A program made the position numbers and the translations under genes. From NCBI GenBank assembly GCA_003219115.1, contig QHPN01000191.1, positions 1 to 5,413 on the forward strand: a stretch of 5,413 bases of DNA, written 5' to 3'. Numbering within the stretch: the stretch's first letter is position 1; every line of letters starts with the position of its first letter. Origin of the DNA: Verrucomicrobiota bacterium (GTDB taxonomy: Bacteria; Verrucomicrobiota; Verrucomicrobiia; Chthoniobacterales; UBA10450). The notes under the pieces were generated by a model that worked only from the letters and a program-made list of their open reading frames with translations, searched no databases and was not told where the DNA came from. Positions 1-5,019 of this stretch are shown piece by piece.

Positions 1-698
1 AGCCGCTCCGATTCATCGTAAAAGGTTTCGACGCGGTCCGACGGCGGCCGGGTTAAGCCCGCGAGAATTGTCAGCGCGATGATGTCGTCGGTCGCGACTG
101 CTTCGGAATGCGGTTTGGAAAGGTAACCGCGTGCGCGCTGATAACTGGCACGGGCTGATTTGGAAATGTATTGCGCGATCCCTTCATTCAACCAGCAGGG
201 AATGCCATCGGAATAGAATCGGTGGAGAACGAGATGGACGATCTCGTGCCCGAGGACATTTCCGGAAAATTTTTGTTCCGGATTGCGGAGAATAAACAGG
301 CTCCCCTGCGAATGGATGCCGCCCGTCCATTGTTCCAATTCGCCCAGACCCTGAAACTGCTGCCAATCCTCCGGACGTTCGAAAATGTAAACGTGGGATT
401 TGATATCGGTGGTCGGCTGGTCGCGTTCCAGCTCTTTCGCGACGACACGATAATGAAATTCCGCTTCCACCGAGATCGGCGTGGCCACATAGGTATGCGC
501 GAAGTGATAGATGAAATGCTCAGTCTCGCCGTGTTTCCATTGTTTCGGATTAATGCTGAGCGCTTTTTCGCCGAGCGAATTCGGGTCGCGCTGGCTGAGC
601 TGGGAAAACTCAACTTCGGGCAGCGAGTTGAGCCCCGTCTGCGCCATCGCAGACGGTATGATCGAGAGAAAGGCGAGAAGGATGGAAACTGGGCGCAT
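1..698 (-). CDS. Secreted gluzincin-type metallopeptidase (peptidase MA-like), 3' end cut by window edge
   Basis: Reading the minus strand from ATG at 698-696 gives 232 codons with no stop up to the window edge, so the C-terminus is missing. The start is well fixed: an in-frame TAG lies six codons upstream with no start codon between. No convincing Shine-Dalgarno is seen. Residues 1-19 are a signal peptide (MRPVSILLAFLSIIPSAMA, probable cleavage after AMA), so the protein acts outside the cytoplasm. Residues 151-155 are HEIVH and residues 171-172 are NE in the context PCWLNEGIAQY. This is the HExxH plus downstream Glu arrangement of zinc gluzincins and matches the 'peptidase MA-like' pattern (HE..H, then WL.EG.A.Y). 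Two His and E172 would bind zinc and E152 would be the catalytic base. Residues 60-110 (EHFIYHFAHTY, HVYIFE) fit the beta-rich region usual before this motif. The substrate is unknown. The nearest same-strand gene upstream is the cyclase, 379 bp away. A long plus-strand ORF over this region is an antisense shadow. Confidence 0.85.
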   Translation of the reverse strand, partial: MRPVSILLAFLSIIPSAMAQTGLNSLPEVEFSQLSQRDPNSLGEKALSINPKQWKHGETEHFIYHFAHTYVATPISVEAEFHYRVVAKELERDQPTTDIKSHVYIFERPEDWQQFQGLGELEQWTGGIHSQGSLFILRNPEQKFSGNVLGHEIVHLVLHRFYSDGIPCWLNEGIAQYISKSARASYQRARGYLSKPHSEAVATDDIIALTILAGLTRPPSDRVETFYDESER

Positions 699-778
699 CG
701 AAGTGTCGTGAAGCTAATCGCGTGCGAGGGATCGCGAACATTGTTTGGTCGAGCTTCGCACCGTGAATTTCGGAGACC

Positions 779-795
779 ACAGGCTGGCAGCCTGT
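779..795. repeat. Short perfect hairpin (ACAGGCT-GGC-AGCCTGT)
   Basis: A perfect 7-bp inverted repeat with a 3-nt loop (equivalently 8 bp around one central G). No T-run follows on either strand, so it is not a standard intrinsic terminator. It lies about 80 bp upstream of the peptidase start and could be a small repeat of the REP kind or a leader structure. Only one copy is in the window. Confidence 0.5.
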
Positions 796-884
796 AGGGC
801 AATCGGGCATCAAGCTGCCGAAAAATTCGAGCGCACGCGGTCAGAGTCTGCAAGTGTCGGTAGCTTGCCGATGAGATCAGTTCC

Positions 885-996
885 GGGTAGCGCACGCGTC
901 TCGCGTGTTGGCGATCGTATCCTCGCGATCGCGGACTTTTGGAAAGACTGTTTCGGCGAGACGCCGAAACCAACACGCGAGACGCGTGCGCTACCC
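885..996. repeat. Long palindromic REP/MITE-like element with perfect 27-bp arms
   Basis: The arms 885-911 and 970-996 are exact reverse complements over 27 bp (outer ends GGGTAGCGCACGCG... and ...CGCGTGCGCTACCC). The 58-bp interior carries two further hairpins: GCGATCG at 911-917 pairs with CGATCGC at 926-932, and 950-958 pairs perfectly with 962-970 (GTTTCGGCG / CGCCGAAAC) around a 3-nt AGA loop. In single-stranded form the whole element would fold as a long stem with internal branches. It has no ORF of its own and no transposase is nearby, so if mobile it would be non-autonomous. It starts 82 bp past the cyclase stop codon and could end or stabilise that transcript. I recall similar palindromes (sequence around GTAGCGCACGCGTCTCGCG) dispersed in Verrucomicrobiota genomes; that is memory, not a search result. 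Confidence 0.8.
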
Positions 997-1006
997 AGAT
1001 CGGGGA

Positions 1007-1060
1007 TTAGACGCGCGAGCGCCGCCCGCTCGAACTCAAGGTTGCAGGCGCCCGCTGCAG
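1007..1060 (-). pseudogene. Decayed, internally deleted copy of the uvrB 3' end
   Basis: Positions 1011-1026 match 5024-5039 (last codons of uvrB) exactly over 16 nt. Positions 1021-1037 match 5138-5154 (UVR-motif codons of uvrB) exactly over 17 nt. The two matches overlap at GCCGCC, which also occurs at both uvrB sites, as expected if about 104 bp were lost by recombination between short direct repeats. Positions 1038-1059 continue as a weaker match (about 15 of 22 with one gap) to 5155-5177. Read on the minus strand with one frameshift this gives QRAPAT then LEFERAAL, against QRASAN-LEFERAAL in UvrB; the unshifted frame ends GRRSRV-stop against GRRRSRV-stop, with the stop codons in register. 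It abuts the palindromic element and ends just past the cyclase stop. An alternative is that this piece is part of a dispersed repeat that once captured a uvrB tail. Confidence 0.5.
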
Positions 1061-1077
1061 GTCACGTCTGCTACGAG

Positions 1078-2280
1078 CTAATTAACTTTCTCCAGCGTTC
1101 CCATTCCGGACGTTTTCGACCGCGATTTTCCGGTGACGCTTAGCTGGCTTGTGCTATAGGTCGCCGTTCGGCCATCTTCGTTCACCATCAGAGTCGCCTG
1201 CACCTGAACGGTCGTGCTCGTACCGACCTTGTATGATCGTCTGTAATTGAGCGATCTTCCCTCGCGAGAAACTGAGCCGCCAGTCATATTGCTCCAGTGG
1301 GTTTCCGTCTGATCGATATTCAAGTCAACCGCCGAGTCCCATGTGTTCTTTGGACCAATACTGTGAACATTCCCGCGCCACGTACCGGCAAATAATTTCC
1401 CCGACTGCGACATCGAAGATAGCGACGCGGTTTGTGACCAGGCTGCAGTAGTCAATTGTTCCTTGGCGGGAATCAGATCGGCCACGTTTGTGGGCGTGGC
1501 TCTCGGAATAGGTTCGCTCGGACCAGGTGTAAGCGGCGCAGCGGGTGCGAGTGGCGGCGTCTCCACACTTTTTGCTATCTCAACGTCGGCTCTCGGAACG
1601 CGCGTGGAGAGAAACCAGCTGCCGCCCACGACCGCCACGCCAATGACCGCGGTCGCGCTGTAAAGCAAAACTGAAGTCGCCGCTCGCTTCTTTCGGATTC
1701 GGCGAATTTTCTCCGGCGCACGAGAATTGCCCGCTTCTGAACTGTATAGGTTTACGAGCGCAATGCGGTAACCGTGTTTCACTTCACACTCCCCTAAATC
1801 GTGCAGCAACGGTCGCCAGCGCGCGTGATGCTCAAGATCTTCAGCCACATGTTTGGAGAGCAAAATGTGTCCCGCATCACCGCAATCCATGACACGCTGC
1901 GCGATATTGATACCCGCCCCCGCAACGTTTGTCTTGTTGTTGACGTCGGTGACTTCACTTACGGGTCCGCAGTGAATTCCCATTCGAACAGAGAATGGCA
2001 GGGTCCGGCTTCGTAGCGCCTTGCTAATCTGCAGTGCGCACTGGGCCGGCGATTCCGGACTGTCTCGGAAGACCAGCGCCATTCCGTCTCCCGTCGCTAT
2101 TCGTAATAACCTGTGCTTTTTCTCAGCGAGGCGAAACTGCTCGGTTCCCTGCACGAGCTCATTCAGCTCACGAAATAACCGCGTCTGCTCGTTAATGAGC
2201 AGCTTTGAGTAGCCCACTACATCGATGAACAAGACATGCCCGATTCGGAATCTGACATCAGGAGTCGTTTCCGTGGGCAT
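1078..2280 (-). CDS. Membrane-anchored class III adenylate/guanylate cyclase with extracytoplasmic C-terminal domain
   Basis: The product has 400 residues from ATG at 2280. An in-frame TTG at 2313 would add 11 residues; neither start has a clear Shine-Dalgarno, and ATG is preferred because the catalytic domain begins directly after it. Residues 14-178 form a class III nucleotidyl cyclase domain: FIDVVGYS with metal-binding D20, TGDG with the second metal Asp D65, VRMGIHCGPV at 98-107, and GINIAQR with the transition-state N125 and R129. These intact residues suggest an active enzyme making cAMP or cGMP. However, by my alignment the two purine-specifying positions are I61 (usually Lys) and N118 (usually Asp), so the substrate is unclear. 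A basic stretch (KIRRIRKKR, 191-199) precedes one membrane helix at about 200-224, placing the catalytic half inside. A Pro-rich linker (240-265) leads to an outer domain at about 293-400 (GTWRGNV, W314, TETHWSNMTG, many alternating polar/hydrophobic residues, probably beta-rich) that I do not recognise. It lies 91 bp downstream of the peptidoglycan-binding gene on the same strand. Confidence 0.88.
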   Translation of the reverse strand: MPTETTPDVRFRIGHVLFIDVVGYSKLLINEQTRLFRELNELVQGTEQFRLAEKKHRLLRIATGDGMALVFRDSPESPAQCALQISKALRSRTLPFSVRMGIHCGPVSEVTDVNNKTNVAGAGINIAQRVMDCGDAGHILLSKHVAEDLEHHARWRPLLHDLGECEVKHGYRIALVNLYSSEAGNSRAPEKIRRIRKKRAATSVLLYSATAVIGVAVVGGSWFLSTRVPRADVEIAKSVETPPLAPAAPLTPGPSEPIPRATPTNVADLIPAKEQLTTAAWSQTASLSSMSQSGKLFAGTWRGNVHSIGPKNTWDSAVDLNIDQTETHWSNMTGGSVSREGRSLNYRRSYKVGTSTTVQVQATLMVNEDGRTATYSTSQLSVTGKSRSKTSGMGTLEKVN

Positions 2281-2371
2281 GGACGGGCTTGGCAGAATAC
2301 CAAGCCGGCGCAATGGCGGGAAGTTTTCTTTTGACTGGATATCAGCAACCCCTCTGGACCACGCCTGGTGA

Positions 2372-3370
2372 TTAGACTTCTTCGGCGGTAGTCAACCCAA
2401 GCGCCTGCACGGTAGCTTCATCTATCGCTGCCGTGAGTTCAAGGTTATGATCACGTTGGTACGCGGCGAGTGCATCTCGCGTCTGCTGGCCAAGCTGACC
2501 ATCAATCTCCCCGGCGTAGTAGCCTTGATCCTGGAGGGCCTCCTGAATGTTCACTACTACCTGGTCAGGCGGCAGGTTCGCGTAGGCGAAAATCGGGCCA
2601 TCATAGACGTACCCTGAATAGACCGGATCATAACCCCACGCTGGGAACCAGTAGCCGCCATCCCAATACCAGTTACCGCCCCAGTAGTTGCCACCGACGA
2701 AGACCACTCGATTGTAATGTCCCCGCCACCATCCACGGTCATGCCAGGAGCGGTGATAGCCGCTATACAAAGTGTGGTAATTTCGCCAATGCTGACCGCT
2801 CCGCCAATGACCGGCGAATTGGTTCGGCCTAGCAGATCCGCGGTTGATCGGATGATTTGCCGACACTCCCGCGGCATGCTGACCTTTGAAGCCGTTGCCC
2901 GCCCGGGCATCCAAGCCCTGCTGCGTACCTTTACCTGAACTGAGACTGTGCTTCGCCTCTCGCTGTGAAGTGAGCTCAGGCTGCGCCTCATGATGCGAAT
3001 TGAGACCGTGCTTCGCCTCTTGCTGTGAAGTCAGACCATGCTGTGTCTCTTGAGATCCAGCGAGACCATTCTTTGTCTCTTGATGCGAGGTGAGGCCATG
3101 CTCCGAATGACCGGTCTGCCCCGAGGTCTGAAGGTCATTTCCAGCGTTATGCTGGGCGCCGCCAACGTTATGTTGGGCGCCGCCAATGCCGGGGCCGTGA
3201 GAAATAGTACGTCCGGCCGTTACCGGAGCACCTTTACCGGCCTTTGCTCCTGAACTTGCAGCTGTATGAGCCGCTTTCCCACCGTTGTCTTTCTTCTGTT
3301 TATCGTCTGCGGAAGCGATTAATGGCAAGAAAAGAACTAACGATGCGCAAATGCAAATCACGATTTTCAT
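2372..3370 (-). CDS. Secreted repeat-containing protein with C-terminal peptidoglycan-binding domain (PG_binding_1)
   Basis: The product has 332 residues. ATG at 3370 is chosen over an upstream in-frame extension to 3511 because it has a Shine-Dalgarno (AGGA) 5 nt before it and opens a clear signal peptide, MKIVICICASLVLFLPLIASA, with probable cleavage before DD at 22-23. Residues 22-90 are low-complexity (K/G/A-rich, then GGAQHNV twice). Residues 91-150 are six degenerate 10-residue repeats of the type HGLTSQQEAK. Residues 186-262 are rich in Trp, Tyr and Gly (HWRNYH, GWWRGHYN, GGNYWGGNWYWDGGYW, AWGYDP), a segment often seen in exported proteins of Verrucomicrobia and Planctomycetes. Residues 269-327 match PG_binding_1 (NIQEALQDQGYYAGEIDGQL, then GQQTRDALAAYQRDH and a final VQALGL), a three-helix domain that binds cell-wall peptidoglycan. 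No catalytic domain is present, so the inferred role is an exported wall-binding or structural protein. It is divergent from the YARHG gene and may share a transcript with the cyclase downstream. Confidence 0.85.
   Translation of the reverse strand: MKIVICICASLVLFLPLIASADDKQKKDNGGKAAHTAASSGAKAGKGAPVTAGRTISHGPGIGGAQHNVGGAQHNAGNDLQTSGQTGHSEHGLTSHQETKNGLAGSQETQHGLTSQQEAKHGLNSHHEAQPELTSQREAKHSLSSGKGTQQGLDARAGNGFKGQHAAGVSANHPINRGSARPNQFAGHWRSGQHWRNYHTLYSGYHRSWHDRGWWRGHYNRVVFVGGNYWGGNWYWDGGYWFPAWGYDPVYSGYVYDGPIFAYANLPPDQVVVNIQEALQDQGYYAGEIDGQLGQQTRDALAAYQRDHNLELTAAIDEATVQALGLTTAEEV
2921..3100 (-). repeat. In-frame 30-bp tandem repeat coding six decapeptides
   Basis: Six consecutive 30-nt units encode residues 91-150 of the peptidoglycan-binding protein: HGLTSHQETK, NGLAGSQETQ, HGLTSQQEAK, HGLNSHHEAQ, PELTSQREAK, HSLSSGKGTQ. 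The register is kept exactly, and the last unit is the most diverged. The composition (H, Q, E, K, S, T) is hydrophilic, so this is probably an extended spacer or a surface-exposed region rather than a membrane or catalytic part. Coding minisatellites of this sort can change copy number between strains. Confidence 0.88.
3145..3186 (-). repeat. Two-copy 21-bp tandem repeat in the same gene
   Basis: Positions 3145-3165 and 3166-3186 are 21-nt units that differ by one base and encode the doubled GGAQHNV motif near residues 63-75 of the peptidoglycan-binding protein. The near identity indicates a recent duplication. Confidence 0.85.
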
Positions 3371-3468
3371 ATTTTTCCTGCGTTTGAACAAACTGCACCA
3401 AAATGTACGTCCAGCAGCAAGCACATAATCTCCGGGAGACACGATTTTCGCGCGATTAATGAAAAATC
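3371..3468. promoter_or_regulatory. Divergent intergenic region, likely holding back-to-back promoters
   Basis: About 98 bp separate the minus-strand peptidoglycan-binding gene from the plus-strand YARHG gene, so both promoters must lie here or overlap the gene ends. The stretch is more AT-rich than its flanks. It holds an 11-nt palindrome (TCTCCGGGAGA, 3429-3439) that could be an operator. I cannot assign -35/-10 boxes with confidence on either strand. Confidence 0.4.
3376..3379 (-). promoter_or_regulatory. Ribosome binding site that fixes the start of the peptidoglycan-binding gene
   Basis: On the minus strand AGGA lies 5 nt before the ATG at 3370-3368 (AGGAAAAATATG). Together with the signal peptide that begins at this ATG, it argues against the longer in-frame reading up to 3511, whose extra 47 residues look like translated leader. 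Confidence 0.7.
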
Positions 3469-4698
3469 TTGACACACCGCTCTCGGTTCCGGTGGAATTA
3501 TGCCGTGTCACGGCGGACGATTACTCTCATAGCTATCTTTCTCGGAGCGCTGCTGGTTGCAAATATTGTCGTCTTGGCAATTTGGCTCCCGAGTCGGAAG
3601 ACCGGTGCGGGGAAAAATGAAGCCTCGACCTCCCTCGCTTCATCGGTTATTTCCGCTTCGTTACCTCGAAACAACACGACTCCGGCTGCAACGGTCGGCC
3701 CGGCTTCCGGGAACGCAGCGCAGATAAACACGGACTCTGCTCTGGAACGTCAGCTTACGTCCGCCAGCGGCAACCTTCGCATAAAATACTTCCGCGATCG
3801 CAAGACGAAGATGCGCCGAATTGCTCTGGAAGATGTGCGCCATCCAAGTGCCGACGCAGTTTTGTGCGAATCGAAAGGCGCGGTCTGGGCGTTGGTGTCG
3901 CCTGATGATCAATGGGTGGCCGTGAACGAACGAAACGCGGCTGACGGACGCGGTATCCGGCTTTACCATCGCGAGAGCGATTCTTCTCTTCGCTATGTCC
4001 TCGCGGAGAGTTCGAGCCCACAAGGTCGCACGCTGCAAGATGCGGTCTGGCTGAATTACATCAGCGCCACCCATTCCGACCCGAATACGCCACGTCGCGG
4101 TGCCTCGAAGCAAGTTGACCCCATTCCCGATCAACCCGTGGCTGCATCGGCAATGGCTAATGGCTCCGCCACTGATCAGGATGACAGTCAGCTGCGTGCG
4201 CCGCAGGAGCAAGAGCCAGAGCAGGAAACGGCGGCCGCTGATTCGTCGGCGAAAAATGAACAGGATGCGAACATGGACACTGCTGACGATACCGAGTTGC
4301 CGGGCGAAAAATTTCCCGCGACGCGCCTGGACGAATTGACGGTGCCCGACGTTAACGAATCGAGTTTAAGCGAGGTTATCTATGCAATTAACGAGATGTA
4401 TGCGCGCCACGGCGCCGAGTTCAAAGATAAAAACGTTGCCGGTCAATTCTCAGAGTTTTCCTGGTATAAACGGCGCCCTGGCGTGACGTTGGCCGATGCC
4501 GAAGGGGAGTTTAGCGATCTCGAGAAACAGAACCTAAAAGTGTTGCAGCGATGTCGCGACGCCAAGATTGCGGCGAGCCGCCGAAAGTCGCGCCCAGTAC
4601 GCGGTGAAAGGGCGGAGGAGGAAACGACCGGCCAGAAGATACTGCGCGGGATACAGACGTGGCACGATCTCGGCGCGCCCATGCCGCCTCACCCTTAA
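3469..4698 (+). CDS. Single-pass membrane protein with C-terminal YARHG domain
   Basis: The longest reading begins at TTG 3469 (409 residues), with an in-frame TGA at 3460-3462 just before it. GTG at 3505 (397 residues, weak GGTGG upstream) is an equally plausible start, and both keep the membrane helix. A basic N-terminus is followed by one membrane segment at about 18-40 (ITLIAIFLGALLVANIVVLA), so the rest faces outward. Residues 94-200 (VSPDDQWVAVNERNAADGRG, then IRLYHRES and AVWLNYI) look like a beta-propeller-type or partial repeat domain, not confidently named. Residues 205-285 are a disordered acidic, Q/E/D-rich linker. Residues 286-360 form a YARHG domain, with the signature NEMYARHGAEF at 308-318, then FSEFSWYKRR at 327-336 and a C-terminal E-x-x-N region (LEKQNLKVLQ). 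YARHG is an extracellular domain of unknown molecular role found in bacterial envelope proteins. The tail (361-409) is basic. It is divergent from the peptidoglycan-binding gene and convergent with uvrB. Confidence 0.85.
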   Translation: MTHRSRFRWNYAVSRRTITLIAIFLGALLVANIVVLAIWLPSRKTGAGKNEASTSLASSVISASLPRNNTTPAATVGPASGNAAQINTDSALERQLTSASGNLRIKYFRDRKTKMRRIALEDVRHPSADAVLCESKGAVWALVSPDDQWVAVNERNAADGRGIRLYHRESDSSLRYVLAESSSPQGRTLQDAVWLNYISATHSDPNTPRRGASKQVDPIPDQPVAASAMANGSATDQDDSQLRAPQEQEPEQETAAADSSAKNEQDANMDTADDTELPGEKFPATRLDELTVPDVNESSLSEVIYAINEMYARHGAEFKDKNVAGQFSEFSWYKRRPGVTLADAEGEFSDLEKQNLKVLQRCRDAKIAASRRKSRPVRGERAEEETTGQKILRGIQTWHDLGAPMPPHP

Positions 4699-4773
4699 GG
4701 ATTTGCTCGGGCAAACTCGATCTCAGTTGTCTGGTGCTGACTGAAGCCGGTTCGAGCCTTACGAGGTGACGTA

Positions 4774-4812
4774 ATGAAAGGCCTGCTACGACTCGCATTA
4801 ATTGCGCGATAG
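4774..4812 (+). CDS. Possible 12-residue leader peptide or start of a decayed gene
   Basis: GAGGTGA at 4763-4769 is a strong Shine-Dalgarno placed 4 nt before ATG at 4774. The ORF reads MKGLLRLALIAR and stops at TAG 4810. The basic-then-hydrophobic start resembles the opening of a signal peptide. A one-base frameshift near the stop would join it to the open frame 4802-5023, so it may be the 5' end of a broken exported protein. Equally it could be chance. It lies 75 bp after the YARHG stop on the same strand. Confidence 0.2.
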   Translation: MKGLLRLALIAR

Positions 4813-4854
4813 CGGCGCTCGGCACGAGGATGTTTTGTTCGGCGCTTGTTTTCC

Positions 4855-4874
4855 CAACCCAAATTTTTGGGTTG
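4855..4874. terminator. Perfect hairpin in the convergent gap, possible bidirectional terminator
   Basis: CAACCCAA (4855-4862) pairs perfectly with TTGGGTTG (4867-4874), extendable to 9 bp with a 2-nt loop. Its place between convergent genes suits a terminator. Against this, neither strand has a downstream T-run (TCGCGCC follows on plus; GGAAAACAAG follows on minus), so it would not be a canonical intrinsic terminator. Confidence 0.35.
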
Positions 4875-5019
4875 TCGCGCCAAACGACGTTTCAGGTCCC
4901 GACATCAAGCGGGAAATATCAAAGTCAGCTTTAGTGACTGCGCTATCGCCGACTGCGACAGCGCTCTGCAATACGAGAGAGTTCGCGAAAGCGAGCCTGC
5001 GCTCCCCAGCCAAGAGAAG

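Larger units (their letters stand above)
699..1077. other. 379-bp intergenic region carrying palindromic repeats and a gene remnant
   Basis: This lies between the stop of the cyclase gene and the start of the peptidase gene, both on the minus strand. No protein with recognisable features is encoded; the ORFs crossing it have repeat-derived or antisense content. It contains a short hairpin at 779-795, a large inverted-repeat element at 885-996 and a uvrB-like tail fragment at 1007-1060. The stretch 699-778 must hold the 5' leader and promoter of the peptidase gene, but no convincing -35/-10 pair stands out. Confidence 0.6.
4699..5019. other. 321-bp convergent intergenic region between the YARHG gene and uvrB
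   Basis: This is the gap between two genes that point at each other, so transcription from both sides should end here. It contains a 12-codon ORF with a good ribosome binding site (4774-4812) and a perfect hairpin (4855-4874). Longer ORFs run across it in several frames on both strands (for example 4802-5023 plus and 4798-5013 minus), but none shows a recognisable motif. It could be a decayed gene or spacer. Confidence 0.45.

Noticed and set aside
171..797. 208-codon plus-strand ORF
   Set aside because: It is antisense to the peptidase frame, which has a signal peptide and HEIVH/NEG motifs; the plus-strand product shows no domain and runs into repeat sequence.
925..932. GCGATCGC octamer as a cyanobacterial HIP1 site
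   Set aside because: It is a single occurrence explained by the internal hairpin of the palindromic element; nothing else suggests a cyanobacterium.
188..976. 262-codon minus-strand ORF
   Set aside because: It is a different frame from the peptidase, reads through the palindromic element, and has a composition rich in Arg and Ser typical of an off-frame translation.
2921..3100. 30-bp repeats as a CRISPR array
   Set aside because: The units are directly adjacent without spacers, degenerate, and in frame within a coding sequence.
3469..3500. TTGACA as a -35 promoter box
   Set aside because: No acceptable -10 hexamer lies 16-18 nt downstream, and the site coincides with a possible TTG start codon.
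3371..3511. N-terminal extension (47 residues) of the peptidoglycan-binding protein
   Set aside because: It would bury the signal peptide and overlap the start of the divergent gene; the AGGA-ATG at 3370 explains the start better.
3459..3620. ATG at 3459 as the start of the plus-strand gene
   Set aside because: That frame gives a short product ending by about 3620 with no hydrophobic segment, whereas the YARHG frame has a membrane helix directly after its start.
4806..4949. 9-bp inverted repeat GCGATAGCG (4806-4814) / CGCTATCGC (4941-4949)
   Set aside because: The arms are short and 126 bp apart without extension, which is compatible with chance in GC-rich sequence.
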